In this document: positions 21,301-32,140 of the stretch, one piece after another
How the letters are laid out: every line of letters begins with the position of its first letter
Numbering within the stretch: the stretch's first letter is position 1
Assembly (NCBI GenBank): GCA_949987705.1
Contig: OX465283.1
Coordinates: forward strand, 10,706,207 to 10,770,206
From: Thereva unica
Taxonomy: Eukaryota; Arthropoda; Insecta; Diptera; Therevidae
Reading direction: 5' to 3'
DNA length: 64,000 nt
Notes under the pieces: generated by a model
Told to the model about the DNA's origin: nothing
What the model saw: only the letters and a program-made list of their open reading frames with translations
The model's database searches: none
Made by a program: the position numbers and the translations under genes

Positions 21301-23679
21301 AATTTATAATTCACCAACAATTGCGAGGAGATGCCAGCTATAAGTTTTCCGCAGAGCATTGCAGCCCTCGCATGTGACGTTATTCTTGAGTAGTACTTCT
21401 TATCGACTTTGGCATAGATATAGGTGTAATATGCGACTTCAGCTGCCATATAAGTCCCATAAAAGAACTCGACTGCCTGAAGTGCCTCCAGTGACGTTGT
21501 CCATATCAGTAAGCTCCAAATAATAATTCCGCATATTCCAATTAATATAATTAACGGCTTGTACCTAAAAAAATTATTAAAGTAGATTAGCGAGTGCATA
21601 AAGAGATACGAATGATAATTAAAGATTTTGTTTATCTTTAAAAAAAACTTCATTTATCTTTATTATGTAAGATGATGAGAGATTGTATTTGTAAATATTT
21701 AAAGTGATTTAAAAAATTTTTTTGTTGCAGGTGTAATCCAGGTGATTGATAAAGTTTATTTACAGAGATTAGTGTGAAAAATGAAAGCACAATTATGAAA
21801 TGCAGAAATTTTTGTAATAATAGTTAATATTAGGAGCTATCCAATATACTTTCGTTGGTTAGGTAAGGTGTGGGGCTGCCTCTAGAACGACCGGAGGCCC
21901 AAATAGCACCTTGGCTCGCCATTTTGATACCACAACCTCGAGTACCTAAAATGAAGTGGTTGTTTGATTGACTGTCGTGGATATCTAAAGCTAAATCTTG
22001 CAAAACTTAACTGCCTTAGGTTTGCCTAGAGCCGAGCATTTACAGAGGAAATGAACAGTGAGTCGAAATGAAATGAGTGTTTCCTTCTGTTACTTGTAAT
22101 TGAACCAAATCATCCTAGAAATACTACAGATTCTCAGGCTAGGGAAGGCTATGACAGGAGGAATCAGGAATGTTAAGAGGGCAAAAGAAAGAAGGAAAGT
22201 TATATAGGTGAGGAAAGTGTAAAAGGCAAAGGACCGTGGTACTGCGGAGATTCGAACCCGGGACCTCTGGGAAGGTAGCCTGGCGCCAGTTTCAGTTTTA
22301 AAAAGCATTTTATTTACCTTAACATCTATCTTAATATAAATTTAACTAAAAGCTTAAAGTTAATTATTCTAGCCTATTCTAATCTATCTAACTTACTGGC
22401 CATCAGCAGGCAGTCTAAATTAATCTATGTCTTAAATTAGCTTATGCCTTTCGGCTAAAACTTATCTATTTTATAATTATATTTTATTTCTAAAAGGAAA
22501 ACATTGTCAACTTTAATTCTAAGAAAAATAGGAAAAAAAACTTAGACACTATATTTATTTTATATAAAACCTTACAGCTACTTAGATTTAGTACTATCTG
22601 GGCGGGGGGCAGCGAAGACTCTCAGGTGACCCCCGTCAAGGCGACGGGCTTCCACAAACTCGAGTGATGCTAGAGCTCAAGTTCGTGAAAGCTCGCACCA
22701 CTTACTTACAAGCTAATTAACCTAAACACAGAACTATCCGGACGGGGTACAGCGGAGGACCTGCCTCGGATGTACTCCGTCCAGGCGACGAGTTTCCACG
22801 GACTCGTGTTAGCAATACTAACAAAACAAACAGGTGGCTTTCGCATAGTGACACTACAGTTCTTTTGGAAACTGTGTTGATTGGGAAAGAAAATTGATAT
22901 TTTTTTTATGTGTAAGACCAGAGGCTCAGGAAAGGGCCTTTAACTGCCGACAATCTATTTTTTTTTTCATATAGAGTATGGGAAATTAGTTCTGACTAGG
23001 TAATGATTAGAATTGCCACGGGGAAATCTACTTCGACAGAGTACCCTGTTCGATTAGAGGTAAGAAATAGATTAAGGATATGGGCTCCTTGGCCTGCAAC
23101 GTCGGTGTGTTTTTAGGATAATTTACAATGTAATGTTTTTTATGTGAAAAACTAGAGTCTCAGGAAGGTCCTTTATACTTTTGACAATATATTTTCTTCG
23201 TATAGAGTGCAATGTCGAACAGCAGTTCGAGCGTTTTTACCTGATATACCGGTGCCACTTGAATAATTTAGTCAGTTAACAGTATGAACTTTGAAATCGC
23301 CCATGCGGTCAGATTAAGAATTTTATACAACACCCAATGCTATAACTGTTGGGATGAACAAGCTAGATAGACAACTGAACATTGTAATACTCATACTATA
23401 CACACCTTAAAAAATCCGTAACAAGAAAAACTAAAACAAGCTGTGCAGCATACGAGTAAGTACCAACAGGATAGACGTCTCTATTAACCTTAAATCAAAA
23501 TAAAAACAAACAATTATTACATTTCTCCAGAAAGCTCCCTCATGCCTTACCTCCTCCTGGGTAACATTCCGCCATCTAGTGTCTGTCAAAAATTCCGTAA
23601 CAAATACTTCCGACGGCCGATTATCGCGCATCAAGCCAAATAAACACAGTAGCAAAGAAATCTTCAGCCATTCCTTCAT
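18331..23679 (-). CDS. SLC19-family vitamin transporter (one frameshift)
   Basis: Multi-pass membrane transporter of the SLC19 (reduced folate/thiamine) family, predicted at about 436 aa. The exons in order are 23551-23679 (ATG at 23679, MKEWLKISLLLCLFG), 23406-23488 (YPVGTYSYAAQ..TDFLR), 21263-21564, 18937-19241, 18637-18879 and 18331-18580 (stop TGA). All junctions are GT-AG with matching phase. Diagnostic features are the N-terminal PSEVFVTEFL motif in the first membrane segment, YPVGTYSY, RYKPLI, AAEVAYYTYIYAKV, WNGAVES and EEDSYGLVFGINTF. In the fifth exon the A5 run at 18840-18844 puts the downstream family-matching frame (LGAVSSLAAGY) one base out. One extra base there is either an assembly error or a real inactivating change. 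Transport of thiamine or folate is a family-level inference. MITEs and SINEs sit in the large introns. Confidence 0.85.
19650..19900 (+). mobile_element. LINE 3' end fragment
   Basis: The + strand reads FITRTTRLWNGLSQSVFPNS then SQEFKRKIHRHL. It matches the conserved end of many non-LTR ORF2 proteins (R..RLWN.LP..VF....F K). A related fragment is at 33760-33935. Confidence 0.65.
20203..20717. mobile_element. MITE, CTTTCAGTAATGCA family, copy 2, with nested insert
   Basis: The ends GGGTACTTTCAGTAATGCA and TGCATTACTGAAAGTAACC are inverted repeats of the same family as 16870-17262. The middle is interrupted by the nearly perfect palindrome at 20410-20515. Confidence 0.8.
20410..20515. mobile_element. 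Small perfect-hairpin element nested in a MITE
   Basis: TTCAAAAACTAATCACTGC at the left pairs with GCAGTGATGAGTTTTTGAA at the right, and the centre is a palindrome around TTGAAGTC. The copies of the host MITE lacking this block indicate that it inserted later. Confidence 0.75.
20740..20950 (-). repeat. tRNA-derived SINE, copy 3 (degenerate)
   Basis: On the minus strand the tRNA-like head TAGCCTAGGTATTAAAG is followed by GCGCCCGACTACCATCACAG. It then shares the pyrimidine-rich body seen in the copies at 22105-22300 and 33380-33560. The B box is mutated. Confidence 0.65.
22105..22300 (-). repeat. tRNA-derived SINE, copy 2
   Basis: On the minus strand it reads CCAGAGGTCCCGGGTTCGAATC, containing a perfect RNA polymerase III B box. 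A body CTTTGCCTTTTACACTTTCC and CATTCCTGATTCC follows, closely matching the copy at 33380. It has no tRNA fold beyond the head. Confidence 0.8.
22595..22830. repeat. Two-unit GC-rich repeat, period about 140 bp
   Basis: TATCTGGGCGGGGGGCAGCG (22595) and TATCCGGACGGGGTACAGCG (22735) start two units. Both continue with GGCGACG.GTTTCCAC.GACTCG-type sequence. The units are much more GC-rich than the surrounding intron. I see no coding or LTR signature that identifies them. Confidence 0.55.
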
Positions 23680-24533
23680 TTTCGACAAAATCAAATTATT
23701 TCAACTTTCTGCTCCAAAAAAAATAATAAAAAAACAATCTCAAAACAAATTTATGTAATCATTTGAGGTTATATCCCCGCAGGAACTCCGCAAAACAACA
23801 TTCTGCACCGCAAATCAACTCGTCCAGAAGGCGGCCGAATCAGACTGATGATAAACAATTTAAATCATTTTATACCGCCAGATTCAATGTGCTGGAGGCA
23901 CCATGTTCAGTTCTGTTTGGCTTTAATTAACAAGAGATAGCCGAGCATTGTTTACAGTATCTAGAAAGAAGACCACTTTACACCTTATCACTAGACGTTT
24001 TCAGATTAAGTTAAGCAAGCAGTTGTCAACAAATGTTCTTTCTGCTCGCCGTGGAGATACTACCTCACCGGTGTTTTTGGTTGCATAGAGTACACATGCA
24101 AAGAAAGTTTGGTATAGCTGTAAAAGTGAAATGTTAATGGAGCTGTAAAAGAGAGAGCTTTTCAGAAACAGCTGATACTTATGAAGCACGTGGATGGACT
24201 ATCACTGGAGCAACTACAATTCTCAAGGTTGTGCATCATGTGTGATGCGGGGGATAGAAGAGAGACATGCATAGATAACACAGTCATCATTTTTGGCCAA
24301 TAGATGTGGTGGCACAAGTGCTAAATCGGGCTTATCGAAAGTCGCTCAATTAAAATTGATTAGAGACTGTACAAAGAATATTTCGAGGGAAAATCAATTG
24401 AATTGAAGTTGGGGGCCCCCTTAAAGAAAAGCTCTTTCGTTTTGGAAAGCATTTATTTCACCAAATATAAACTTGCCAAAATAATCTATTCTATTCTTGC
24501 CCAGCGCTGAGACGGCATGTCTTCTCCATCCTG

Positions 24534-25118
24534 GGGCCAGTTCACGCAATTCGACGTCGACTGAAAACGACGCGTTAAATGTCGTTTTGGGTTCACGCAA
24601 GTCGACGTTTTATGTTTGTCGTTTTAAAAATGTCGTTAATCTTCTCGACGCCAGATTTGGCGTCGAATTCATTTATTGTTGTATTAAAAACGAGTTGTGG
24701 TGCCAATTAGAGCAGAGCAGAAATAATTTTACACAAAACTTTTTACAGTTCTGAACGAGCAAAATGCAATAGAAAAGGAAAAACTTTTAGTTGAAAAATC
24801 ACAATTATAACTAGAAGAGTTAGATGTACAAAAATAAATTCAGAGTTGAGATTTTCCAATATTACTATGAATTTGTTTAATTAATTAATTTAATTACTCA
24901 CATTATTGAAGTTTCAGTATTATTTGCAGCTTACCCCCTTGTGGATAATGTGAAAAGCGGTTTCATTGGATTTTGCATACCTTTAGGAGAAACTATTTTG
25001 GGAAAATGACATTCGACACGTCGACTTACGTGAACCCAAATTCAACGTCGTAGAAATTAATGTCGTTTTCATAAAGCGTCGATGTCGACGCCGAGTGTCG
25101 AATTGCGTGAACTGGCCC
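24534..25118. mobile_element. Foldback MITE with GGGCCAGTTCACG ends, CTG duplication
   Basis: The ends GGGCCAGTTCACGCAATTCG and CGAATTGCGTGAACTGGCCC are perfect inverted repeats. CTG flanks both sides (24531-24533 and 25119-25121). Sub-terminal blocks with GTCGACG and ACGTCG also pair. It is 585 bp long and non-coding. Confidence 0.88.
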
Positions 25119-25234
25119 CTGATTACGTTGCGGCCGACATGGAAGAAGCGATGTCGAGGCCCGAGCACCTAATGCTGTACTAGACAATCCGGCGGTTGGG
25201 TGGCAAAACAACATCAACAAACGACAGCACTAAA

Positions 25235-26670
25235 AAGTCGGCCTCTCCCCATGCGTGCCTGCAGTGGTGAAAACAATTCTCCCACCAGCCGTACAACCAC
25301 AATCCGCCGCAAGGTCCAGCACCCGAACTGCTGATTATCGAACAGCCAAGGAATCAGTTTCTCGATACCGAACCGATAATTATCGAGGTGAAGGCGGCCA
25401 TAAAATCGCTGAAAAATGGAAAATCGTCGGGAATAGATTAAGTAACCGCCGAGAGGATCAAAGCCGGAGGTGATGTCTTATCGTAACAACTCCACGCCAT
25501 CATAACACACATATGGCATTCGGATCGTGTTCCGTCGACGTGGAAGAAAGCGATTGTTGTGCCAATTTTAAAGAAAGGCGACAGACGGGAATGCTCAATT
25601 TAGACCACATCGAGGATGCATTGTCAAATATTCGCTCTCCGTCAGCTAATGGAAGAAAGAATTCATTGCTGCAAACGAACTGTCGTCTTTTTTATAGATT
25701 TCAAATCCGCTTTCGATTGCATCGATTAGAACAGCTTGTGAAACGCTTTGGGAACCGAACACGTGGCATTGGAAATCATCCAACTTCTCTATACGATGGC
25801 TCAACCAGCTGCGTTCGTATTCGAAGCGACTTATCCGAAGAATTCCCGATTCAAACAGGTGTGCGACAAGATGTCGCTTCGCCACTTCTCTTCAACGTTG
25901 TGATCGAAACAATTATGCGTAAAGCATGCGATGGACGACGCAAAGTTCGATACCACGACAACTTCATAACCGACTTGATGTTCGCCGACGATAGCGCCGT
26001 CTTTGCCGATAAGGATGCCGAAGCAACGGACATCTTACACGGTATTTCCTGCAAGGCACGGTCATACGGGTTACAAATAAATGCGGAAAAGACCAAATCA
26101 CAACGGATCGAAAGCCAGTGTTCACTGCGATGGAACCCAACAGGTTCCGATGTTCAAATATTTGGTTTTGAGGAAAAAGAAGTAACAATTCGTAAGTAAA
26201 AAAAGCAAAATTCGCCTCGCTCAAGTGGTGCATACGGAAACGAACAAATATTACCATCAAAACGAAAGTACGCCTTTACCGAACGTTGATCCTTCCGATT
26301 CTTCTTTATGGATCGGAAACGTGGATACTGCTCAAGCCGGACGTCAATAAGCTCGAGCCCTTCCAAATGCGATGCTTGAGGTAAATTCTCGGTGTCTCAC
26401 TCCGCGATCGCCTTCGAAACGGGATCGTTAGACAAAGATGCGATCAACAGATACTGATCGAAGAAGAAATGCAAAAACGTCGACTACGGTGGTTTGGAGA
26501 TGTTTGCCGAATGGATGATAACCGTCCGGCAGACTGGAGAATTCAGAGATAGGCACCAAAGAAAACCTGGCTAAAGAATATCGAGGGTGACCTCAAGAAT
26601 CAACGATTATCAGTTATCGAGGCTCGAGACGTCGCCAAAAATCGTCAAAAATGGAAACGAATCGTGTAAT
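25235..26670 (+). mobile_element. Decayed RTE-like LINE (reverse transcriptase ORF)
   Basis: Broken frames follow the ORF2 order of RTE/BovB-like LINEs: AIKSLKNGKSSGID, then a frame at 25513-26199 containing IQTGVRQDVASPLLFNVVIET and the catalytic box [12 protein letters not shown], then TLILPILLYGSETW, and RLRWFGDVCRMDDNRP. Several frameshifts and the loss of the endonuclease half show a dead 5'-truncated copy. Minus-strand pieces of the same family are at 38940-39645 and 42463-42690. Confidence 0.85.
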
Positions 26671-27072
26671 GGAGTTTGAATCCCAACGGCATCGACAGCA
26701 TCGTACTCTTTGCGGGGATGTCCCGCTCGGAACGCCAGTTAACCGATCAAAGAAGAAGAGTGGCATATGCACATGATATAGGCAACATAGGCAGGCCACT
26801 GACTGCGCCAAAAGAAACCTATGTAGCGCTAGAAAAGCAGCATCCAAATCTGGACTCAATGAAAATAAAACAAAACATATGTGGAAGCCAAGGCTCCCAG
26901 AAGGCTGTAGCGCCAATAATGATATAATAATCCTTTATACGACACTACTATACCACCTGAGTATACCGTATCACTCACTTAAGGGTATGTATAAAAACCT
27001 CAAAAAGCTCGGCGTGTATAATTGGCGCGGTTCTCTCTAATCAAGTCACTGCACCTCAATCCTCAACAACTC

Positions 27073-27169
27073 TGACCCCTGGGCTAAGAGTCAAGTCGTG
27101 TGTCGTGACAAGTTGTTTGAGCTGGAAAAAATTACTTTTCAGTCGAATTGCGGCTTTCAACACACGAGG
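27073..27169 (+). repeat. Partial MITE, GGCCCCTG family
   Basis: It contains GTCGTGACAAGTTGTTTGAG and TTTTCAGTCGAATTGCGGC, shared with the complete element at 14456-14669, and ends CACACGAGGCCT. The ends are degenerate and no duplication is evident. Confidence 0.5.
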
Positions 27170-27709
27170 CCTAAACTCAAGTTAGAACTTCTACTACAGC
27201 TAAACATCGTAAATCGACTGAAAGGTCGAATTTTAGCAACCTTGCTTGAAATGGAATACCTACGGTGCCCAAGCTTATTCTCCTACTAAACCTGGAGACT
27301 TTAGTACCGAGACTCAGTACAAATTACCGTCGTGTAAAAGACAAATATACTGCCTCGTGATGTCCTGTTCAACTCCAGTCAAAAGTCTTCAGGTCTCAGC
27401 AAAAGCCGAGGCAAAGACGGAATTCCTGTATAGGAGAAAATGCAAAACAAAACCACCAAAATTAAAGAAAGAATTATACTTTATTTTTAACCATTGGTCT
27501 CTGTTTTAAACAATTTTTTTTAAATATTTATTATATTCCAATTCTCATAAATTGTTTACTACCTTAGTGTATGTAAAATTGTTGTTGGAAATTAAATCAA
27601 CTTTCGATTAAAAAAAAAAAATACCCAGTGTCTCGGTGTTCGGGATAATAAACACTAAAATATTTCTTTATATATAAATATAAAATGTATAACGGTGTTA
27701 TGGAAATTG

Positions 27710-30700
27710 TTATTTCTCATCCTTTTCCTCATCTAAAACACAAAAATTGAATTAATGAAAACGGTCAGTCACTTATGAACAGTCGTTACCTTCTTCCTCG
27801 ATATTTTCTTCTTCCCCAAGCTCCTCCCTAGTTTAGGATAAAAAAAAGTAAAGTAAGTAAAAGTGTTTATGCATTTATTAAATGAATTCATACTCATTGT
27901 CATCGTCATTGTCTTCGGGCTCCACTTCAATATCAGGTACTAAATAATATTGCAATGGATTTGGGAATAGATCGTCTTTGATTAGTTCAGCTATTTCGTC
28001 ATTGACTGGATCACTGTTGTCCGTGAACCAATCAAAAAATGTTTTGTACTCTAGATTTCGTTTCCTTTTGTTGTTGAATGGTTTTGATAGCAGCTGCTTC
28101 AGCAAATTTTTCCCTTCCTTCCATTGTATTGGTGAGCTTTCTGAGGATGGCCCATCTGAAAAGCAGTCATCATCTGCTGTTAATTTATGTAAAATTTATA
28201 ATCTATTCTGTAGGACTTACTAGTACTGCTTAAGTGGAATTCCTTTGTGAGGACTTTGTTTTCGAAAAATGGATTTGTATCAAAATAGAATTTTATACGA
28301 TATCCAGATTTTATGTCCTCGAATTCTTCCACTTCGAGTTTGTTTAGCGTGTGTAGACATTCTTCCTCTTCTTCCTCGAGAATTCCAGATACTTGAGGGT
28401 GATTTATAAACTAATTTCTTATTAAGGAAAATTTGGCATGGTATATAAATGAAGTGTAGTGTATTCTCTCTTCACCCAGGTATAATGATGCAACGCACTA
28501 CGCTTTCAAATTATTAAAAAAGTTATATGGGTTTGGAAAAATATAATTAAGTTAGTTCCTAAACTATACAACAATAAGCTGTCGTCTTCTACCCAATTCT
28601 CATATACCCCAGAATGGAGGCACTGACACGATTCCGGCGATCCCAATAAAGATTGAGTTAAATAACCTTCTTTGCCTTGGATCTGGCACGTACCAATTCT
28701 TTAGAGCTGGATTATTACCAAAAGCTATCAAAAACCTTGGATATTATCTTAAGTGACAAGGCAGGCGTGGGAGGGCAAAATCGTACCATCACCTCCTCCC
28801 AGGTGCCTCCTGGATAACCAACCCATGACGGACGTACCCGGGGGTAAAGCTGGGCCACCCTATTCGATGGGGTATAACTACGGATCCGGTCCTCCAGGTT
28901 GGGGGTTAGGCAATAGGTTGACAACCTCTCCTCGGAAAACAACTCTTGTTATGGAAAACTTAGTCTCGGAACAGTCAGCATTTACGGCAAAGACTTCAGC
29001 AACGCCTCAGAACTAATGATATAAGGAACAACGATATAACGATATATTTCTGCAATGGCAGAAATGATAGACGAGTTTAGATAATATAGAATACTCATCA
29101 CAGGGCTACAAGAACTAAGATAGACTGGTAAAGAGTTCTAGAAAGAAAAGTCACTTTTGATATTCTACAGTGGCAATAATGTCTTGATTAAACGGCCTGA
29201 AAGAAAGCTGTTAATCCAGTTCCTTAGAACTAATTTTATACCAATAGCTTGGATTTTGCTCAACAGAGAAAGGGGCCAAACTCTGTCAAAAGCCTTTGAG
29301 ATATCTAGAGCAACCAGACCAGACTCATCAAAGCTGTTAATGCTTTGGTTGATACGCTTGGTTAAACACATAATCAGATGGCCGGTAGACCGTTTTGGTC
29401 TAAAGCCGTATTGCCTGTCGTGTATAATTTGGTTGGATTCTAGATATTTCATCATGACATGACCTAGTTTCCAAGATTCAGGATACACTCCGAAAAAGTA
29501 AGACAGGGCATAAGTTTGCGCAGGGGTTTAGCTAAAGGTGAGCCACATTTTTTAAGTACCATAGGGGGAATTTTGTTGGGGGATTTTTTGACGTCGAGCT
29601 CTTTGAGGCACCCTGGCCTTAGGTTTGCTTTCTTTTATCACTTCCTTGTTGTGAATGAAAGGTGTTGAGATAGTAAAATTCTTCTGGATGGAAATTACCA
29701 AAGACCAGAAGTTTTTACTGCCTGTAGTGGAGTTAAGAATCTTACTTCTCAATCTATCATCAAATGATTATTTGACTTTCCTGATGGTGGAATTACAGGA
29801 GTTCCTCAATTTGATGTACCCGCGACGAAGTGACTCATTAGATCAACGCTTGTAGACTTCTTTAGCCTTGATTGCGTTCATACATTCTCCATTGAACCAT
29901 CTGTTCCACTTAGACTTCATAGATTTGGCAGAGTGAAAAATCAGTGCGAGAATATCAGGGGCATGAAGTAATAATTCGCACCTAATGCCCAGGAAGTTCG
30001 CTTTCAGTCCCCAAATGTTGCAAAAATTAACCCTCCAGTTATTGTCGCACTGGGGACTGTTTTGCGTAAGGTGCGTGACCTCATTTGTAGCCGGCTGCAT
30101 CGGCCGGCAGGAAGCGCAAGAACTGAGTGAAGGAGACTTACTTGTTGTCCGCCAGACCTTCGATTATTGTTGTTGGGTTGTTGGTAGCCTTCGCTTAGGT
30201 TTTTATTTAATGTGTATTATTGTTTCTTACATTGTTGTTTTGTGGTTGGTGATTGTTATATTTAGATTAGATAATTATGAATATGTTTTGCTTTTAATCG
30301 GTTTAATGGGACTGGCACTTTACCATGGCTCAACCCAGACTGAAACACTGATGACATTTGAGTAACTCAGCTAGTTTGTATTGTGAACATTGAAATCAGC
30401 CGCAGCAATGATTGGAGGATACAAATCCCAAGATCTGTTCGGAAATTGCGTCAAATGTTAAAGTTGAGGCTTCGCTAGGATTTCTTTATAGAAAGCAGAA
30501 GAAACTGACATGTTTTCAAGTGAAGATTAGATGATTAAAATCTGAAGACGTACTATAATATGTGGAAATGATCAGAGTCAATAAAGTTTGTCCTCACCAG
30601 AGTATTTGTTATACCTTTTGAGACGGGGCAATTTTCATCGACCGACAGATAACACCTGCCAGCCCTAGCTTGAATTATGCCGAGAGTGAATCGTACTTCC

Positions 30701-31570
30701 TTATGCGAACTATCCGCCAGTCTGTTTGCGTTTTCTGGATGGGGGTGAGTTGCTTTTCAGTTAATTCAATCACAATCAAATACGCGTGGGATTCGTTTAA
30801 TAATTGGATGCTCTAAATACCCGCTAAATATACCAGAACGTGTTTAAGTGAATGAACCATGCTGAACTGCCCCAATGCTATAATAAACTGATGACCAATT
30901 AAAATTATCTGTGACAGATTCAATCCGAGATGTTTTTGTTGTATCGCTAAAAAAGGAAATAATATTGTTAAAGCCATTACCAGAAAGATCGCCTGTGAAC
31001 ACTGAACAATACCCGAAGAAGCAAAATCTTTCCAAGTACGTAGTATATTAAAAACAAAGGCTGCAACAGCGATGGCGCCATGGCGTTAAAATTATTTATG
31101 TCCAGATAAATATAAATACCGCGTTTTGTTCTAAAGAAAAGATAGATATTAATAACAACTAATAAATCCACGATAATTGAGCGAATTATTATTTTGTCCG
31201 AACGTGTCACAATTTCCTAAAATACTTGGCTTTAAATTAAAAACAAAAAAAAAATGAATCGCATTCCATCCACTGAACCAGCAGTAAACAAATCACCATC
31301 ACCCACCATTGTAGCGATAAAGAAAATGTTATAAAAGGATACAGCAGTTACCCAGAAGTTTGGAATTCTCTTGATTATTTCATTTCGCTTCTCGTAGAAT
31401 GGTTTCCGTAATTCATTGTACTTTTGCTCCACTTTAAGGATCTCCTCGCTTGCCTTTTCATTTAGCGCGTCAATTTCATTTTGACAAGCATCAATTTGTT
31501 CTAGTGCTTCTGATTCATCTTCGTTTGGTGTACTATCAGTGGTGATTTTTGCACGCTTTGCTGCCGACAT
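27710..31570 (-). CDS. Set: Set, histone chaperone (template-activating factor I / I2PP2A)
   Basis: NAP-family nuclear histone chaperone and PP2A inhibitor, 246 aa. The exons are 31343-31570 (ATG at 31570, [20 protein letters not shown]), 28221-28410 ([17 protein letters not shown]), 27894-28155, 27790-27827 (38 nt) and 27710-27732 (TAA). All phases fit and every border is GT-AG. Visible features are the N-terminal dimerisation helix ([19 protein letters not shown]), RIPNFWVT, the earmuff-fold motif [15 protein letters not shown], and WFTDNSD followed by [15 protein letters not shown]. An acidic tail is assembled from the last three exons. If the third exon were not spliced, translation would end early at 27878; the two tiny exons restore the usual Glu-rich tail. 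Intron 1 (28411-31342) holds a LINE. The gene is transcribed away from eIF2gamma/Su(var)3-9. Confidence 0.95.
28411..31342 (-). other. Set: Set intron 1
   Basis: A 2.9-kb intron containing a minus-strand LINE (29150-30110). The rest shows no supported coding or RNA gene. Confidence 0.6.
29150..30110 (-). mobile_element. Jockey/CR1-type LINE fragment in Set intron 1
   Basis: On the minus strand, [16 protein letters not shown] (endonuclease N-terminus) is followed by broken sequence and then [20 protein letters not shown] and [16 protein letters not shown], the first reverse transcriptase motifs. Internal deletions join endonuclease and RT parts at less than the usual spacing. It has the same orientation as the host gene. 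Confidence 0.8.
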
Positions 31571-32140
31571 TGTTTACTTGTTAAAATTTCAATAATATTA
31601 AATGGGAAAAACACAAAAACTTAAAAATTATCTAGATAGAATCTACACCGTAAACCTCTTTAGCTTTAAAATTTTTGCATTAAAAATCACTCTACTCAGC
31701 GCGCCGGTTTCGATAAATTTATGACAGCTGAATTGTCAAAAGTGCTGAATATCAAAAAAGTGCGTGCAGTTTCATTTATAAACTTTGCAAGTGCTAGCTA
31801 ATAAAAAAAATACTTACTGTATAAATTTTGTCTCAAATCATATTTTTAAATAAGACTAATAATTATTAATTTAGTTTTTATAATAACAACTAAATAGCAA
31901 TTATTTATAGTTTTCAAATCAAATAAACATTAAAATGTTAAACTAGTACTACATCAAAAACGAACAGCTGAAAAAATATAGACTAGCACAATGTGAACAT
32001 TTAATAAAATTGAAATAAGATGACGAAACAACACTTCGTGAAAAAAGCTATTCAGCTCGGTGTCGATAAGTTTGATGTTTAGGTGGTTCCTTGAATTTTA
32101 GTTAATATAGAATATAAATCTAAAGATTTATTAATAAAAA
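31571..32140. promoter_or_regulatory. Divergent promoter region of Set and eIF2gamma/Su(var)3-9
   Basis: Only 570 bp separates the Set start codon (minus) from the shared eIF2gamma/Su(var)3-9 start codon (plus), so both 5' UTRs and promoters must lie here. No canonical TATA box at a convincing distance is seen. Two TCGATAA motifs (TTTCGATAAATT near 31709 and GTGTCGATAAGT near 32061) resemble half of the DRE core element. That assignment is tentative. Confidence 0.55.

Larger units (their letters stand above)
23680..27709. other. Intergenic region between the SLC19 gene and Set
   Basis: It contains the foldback MITE at 24534-25118, a decayed LINE at 25235-26670 and a partial MITE at 27073-27169. 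The stretch 26700-27050 is non-coding. A + strand TTTATT at 27527-27532 is a plausible poly(A) signal for Set. Confidence 0.6.

Noticed and set aside
25513..26199. 228-codon open frame, longest after the gene exons
   Set aside because: It is part of a dead LINE reverse transcriptase (FADD box), continued in other frames on both sides; not a host gene.
27878..27893. Early stop in Set exon 3 as the true C-terminus
   Set aside because: A GTATGA donor just before it, and two downstream micro-exons in perfect phase, restore the conserved Glu-rich tail, which is the better model.
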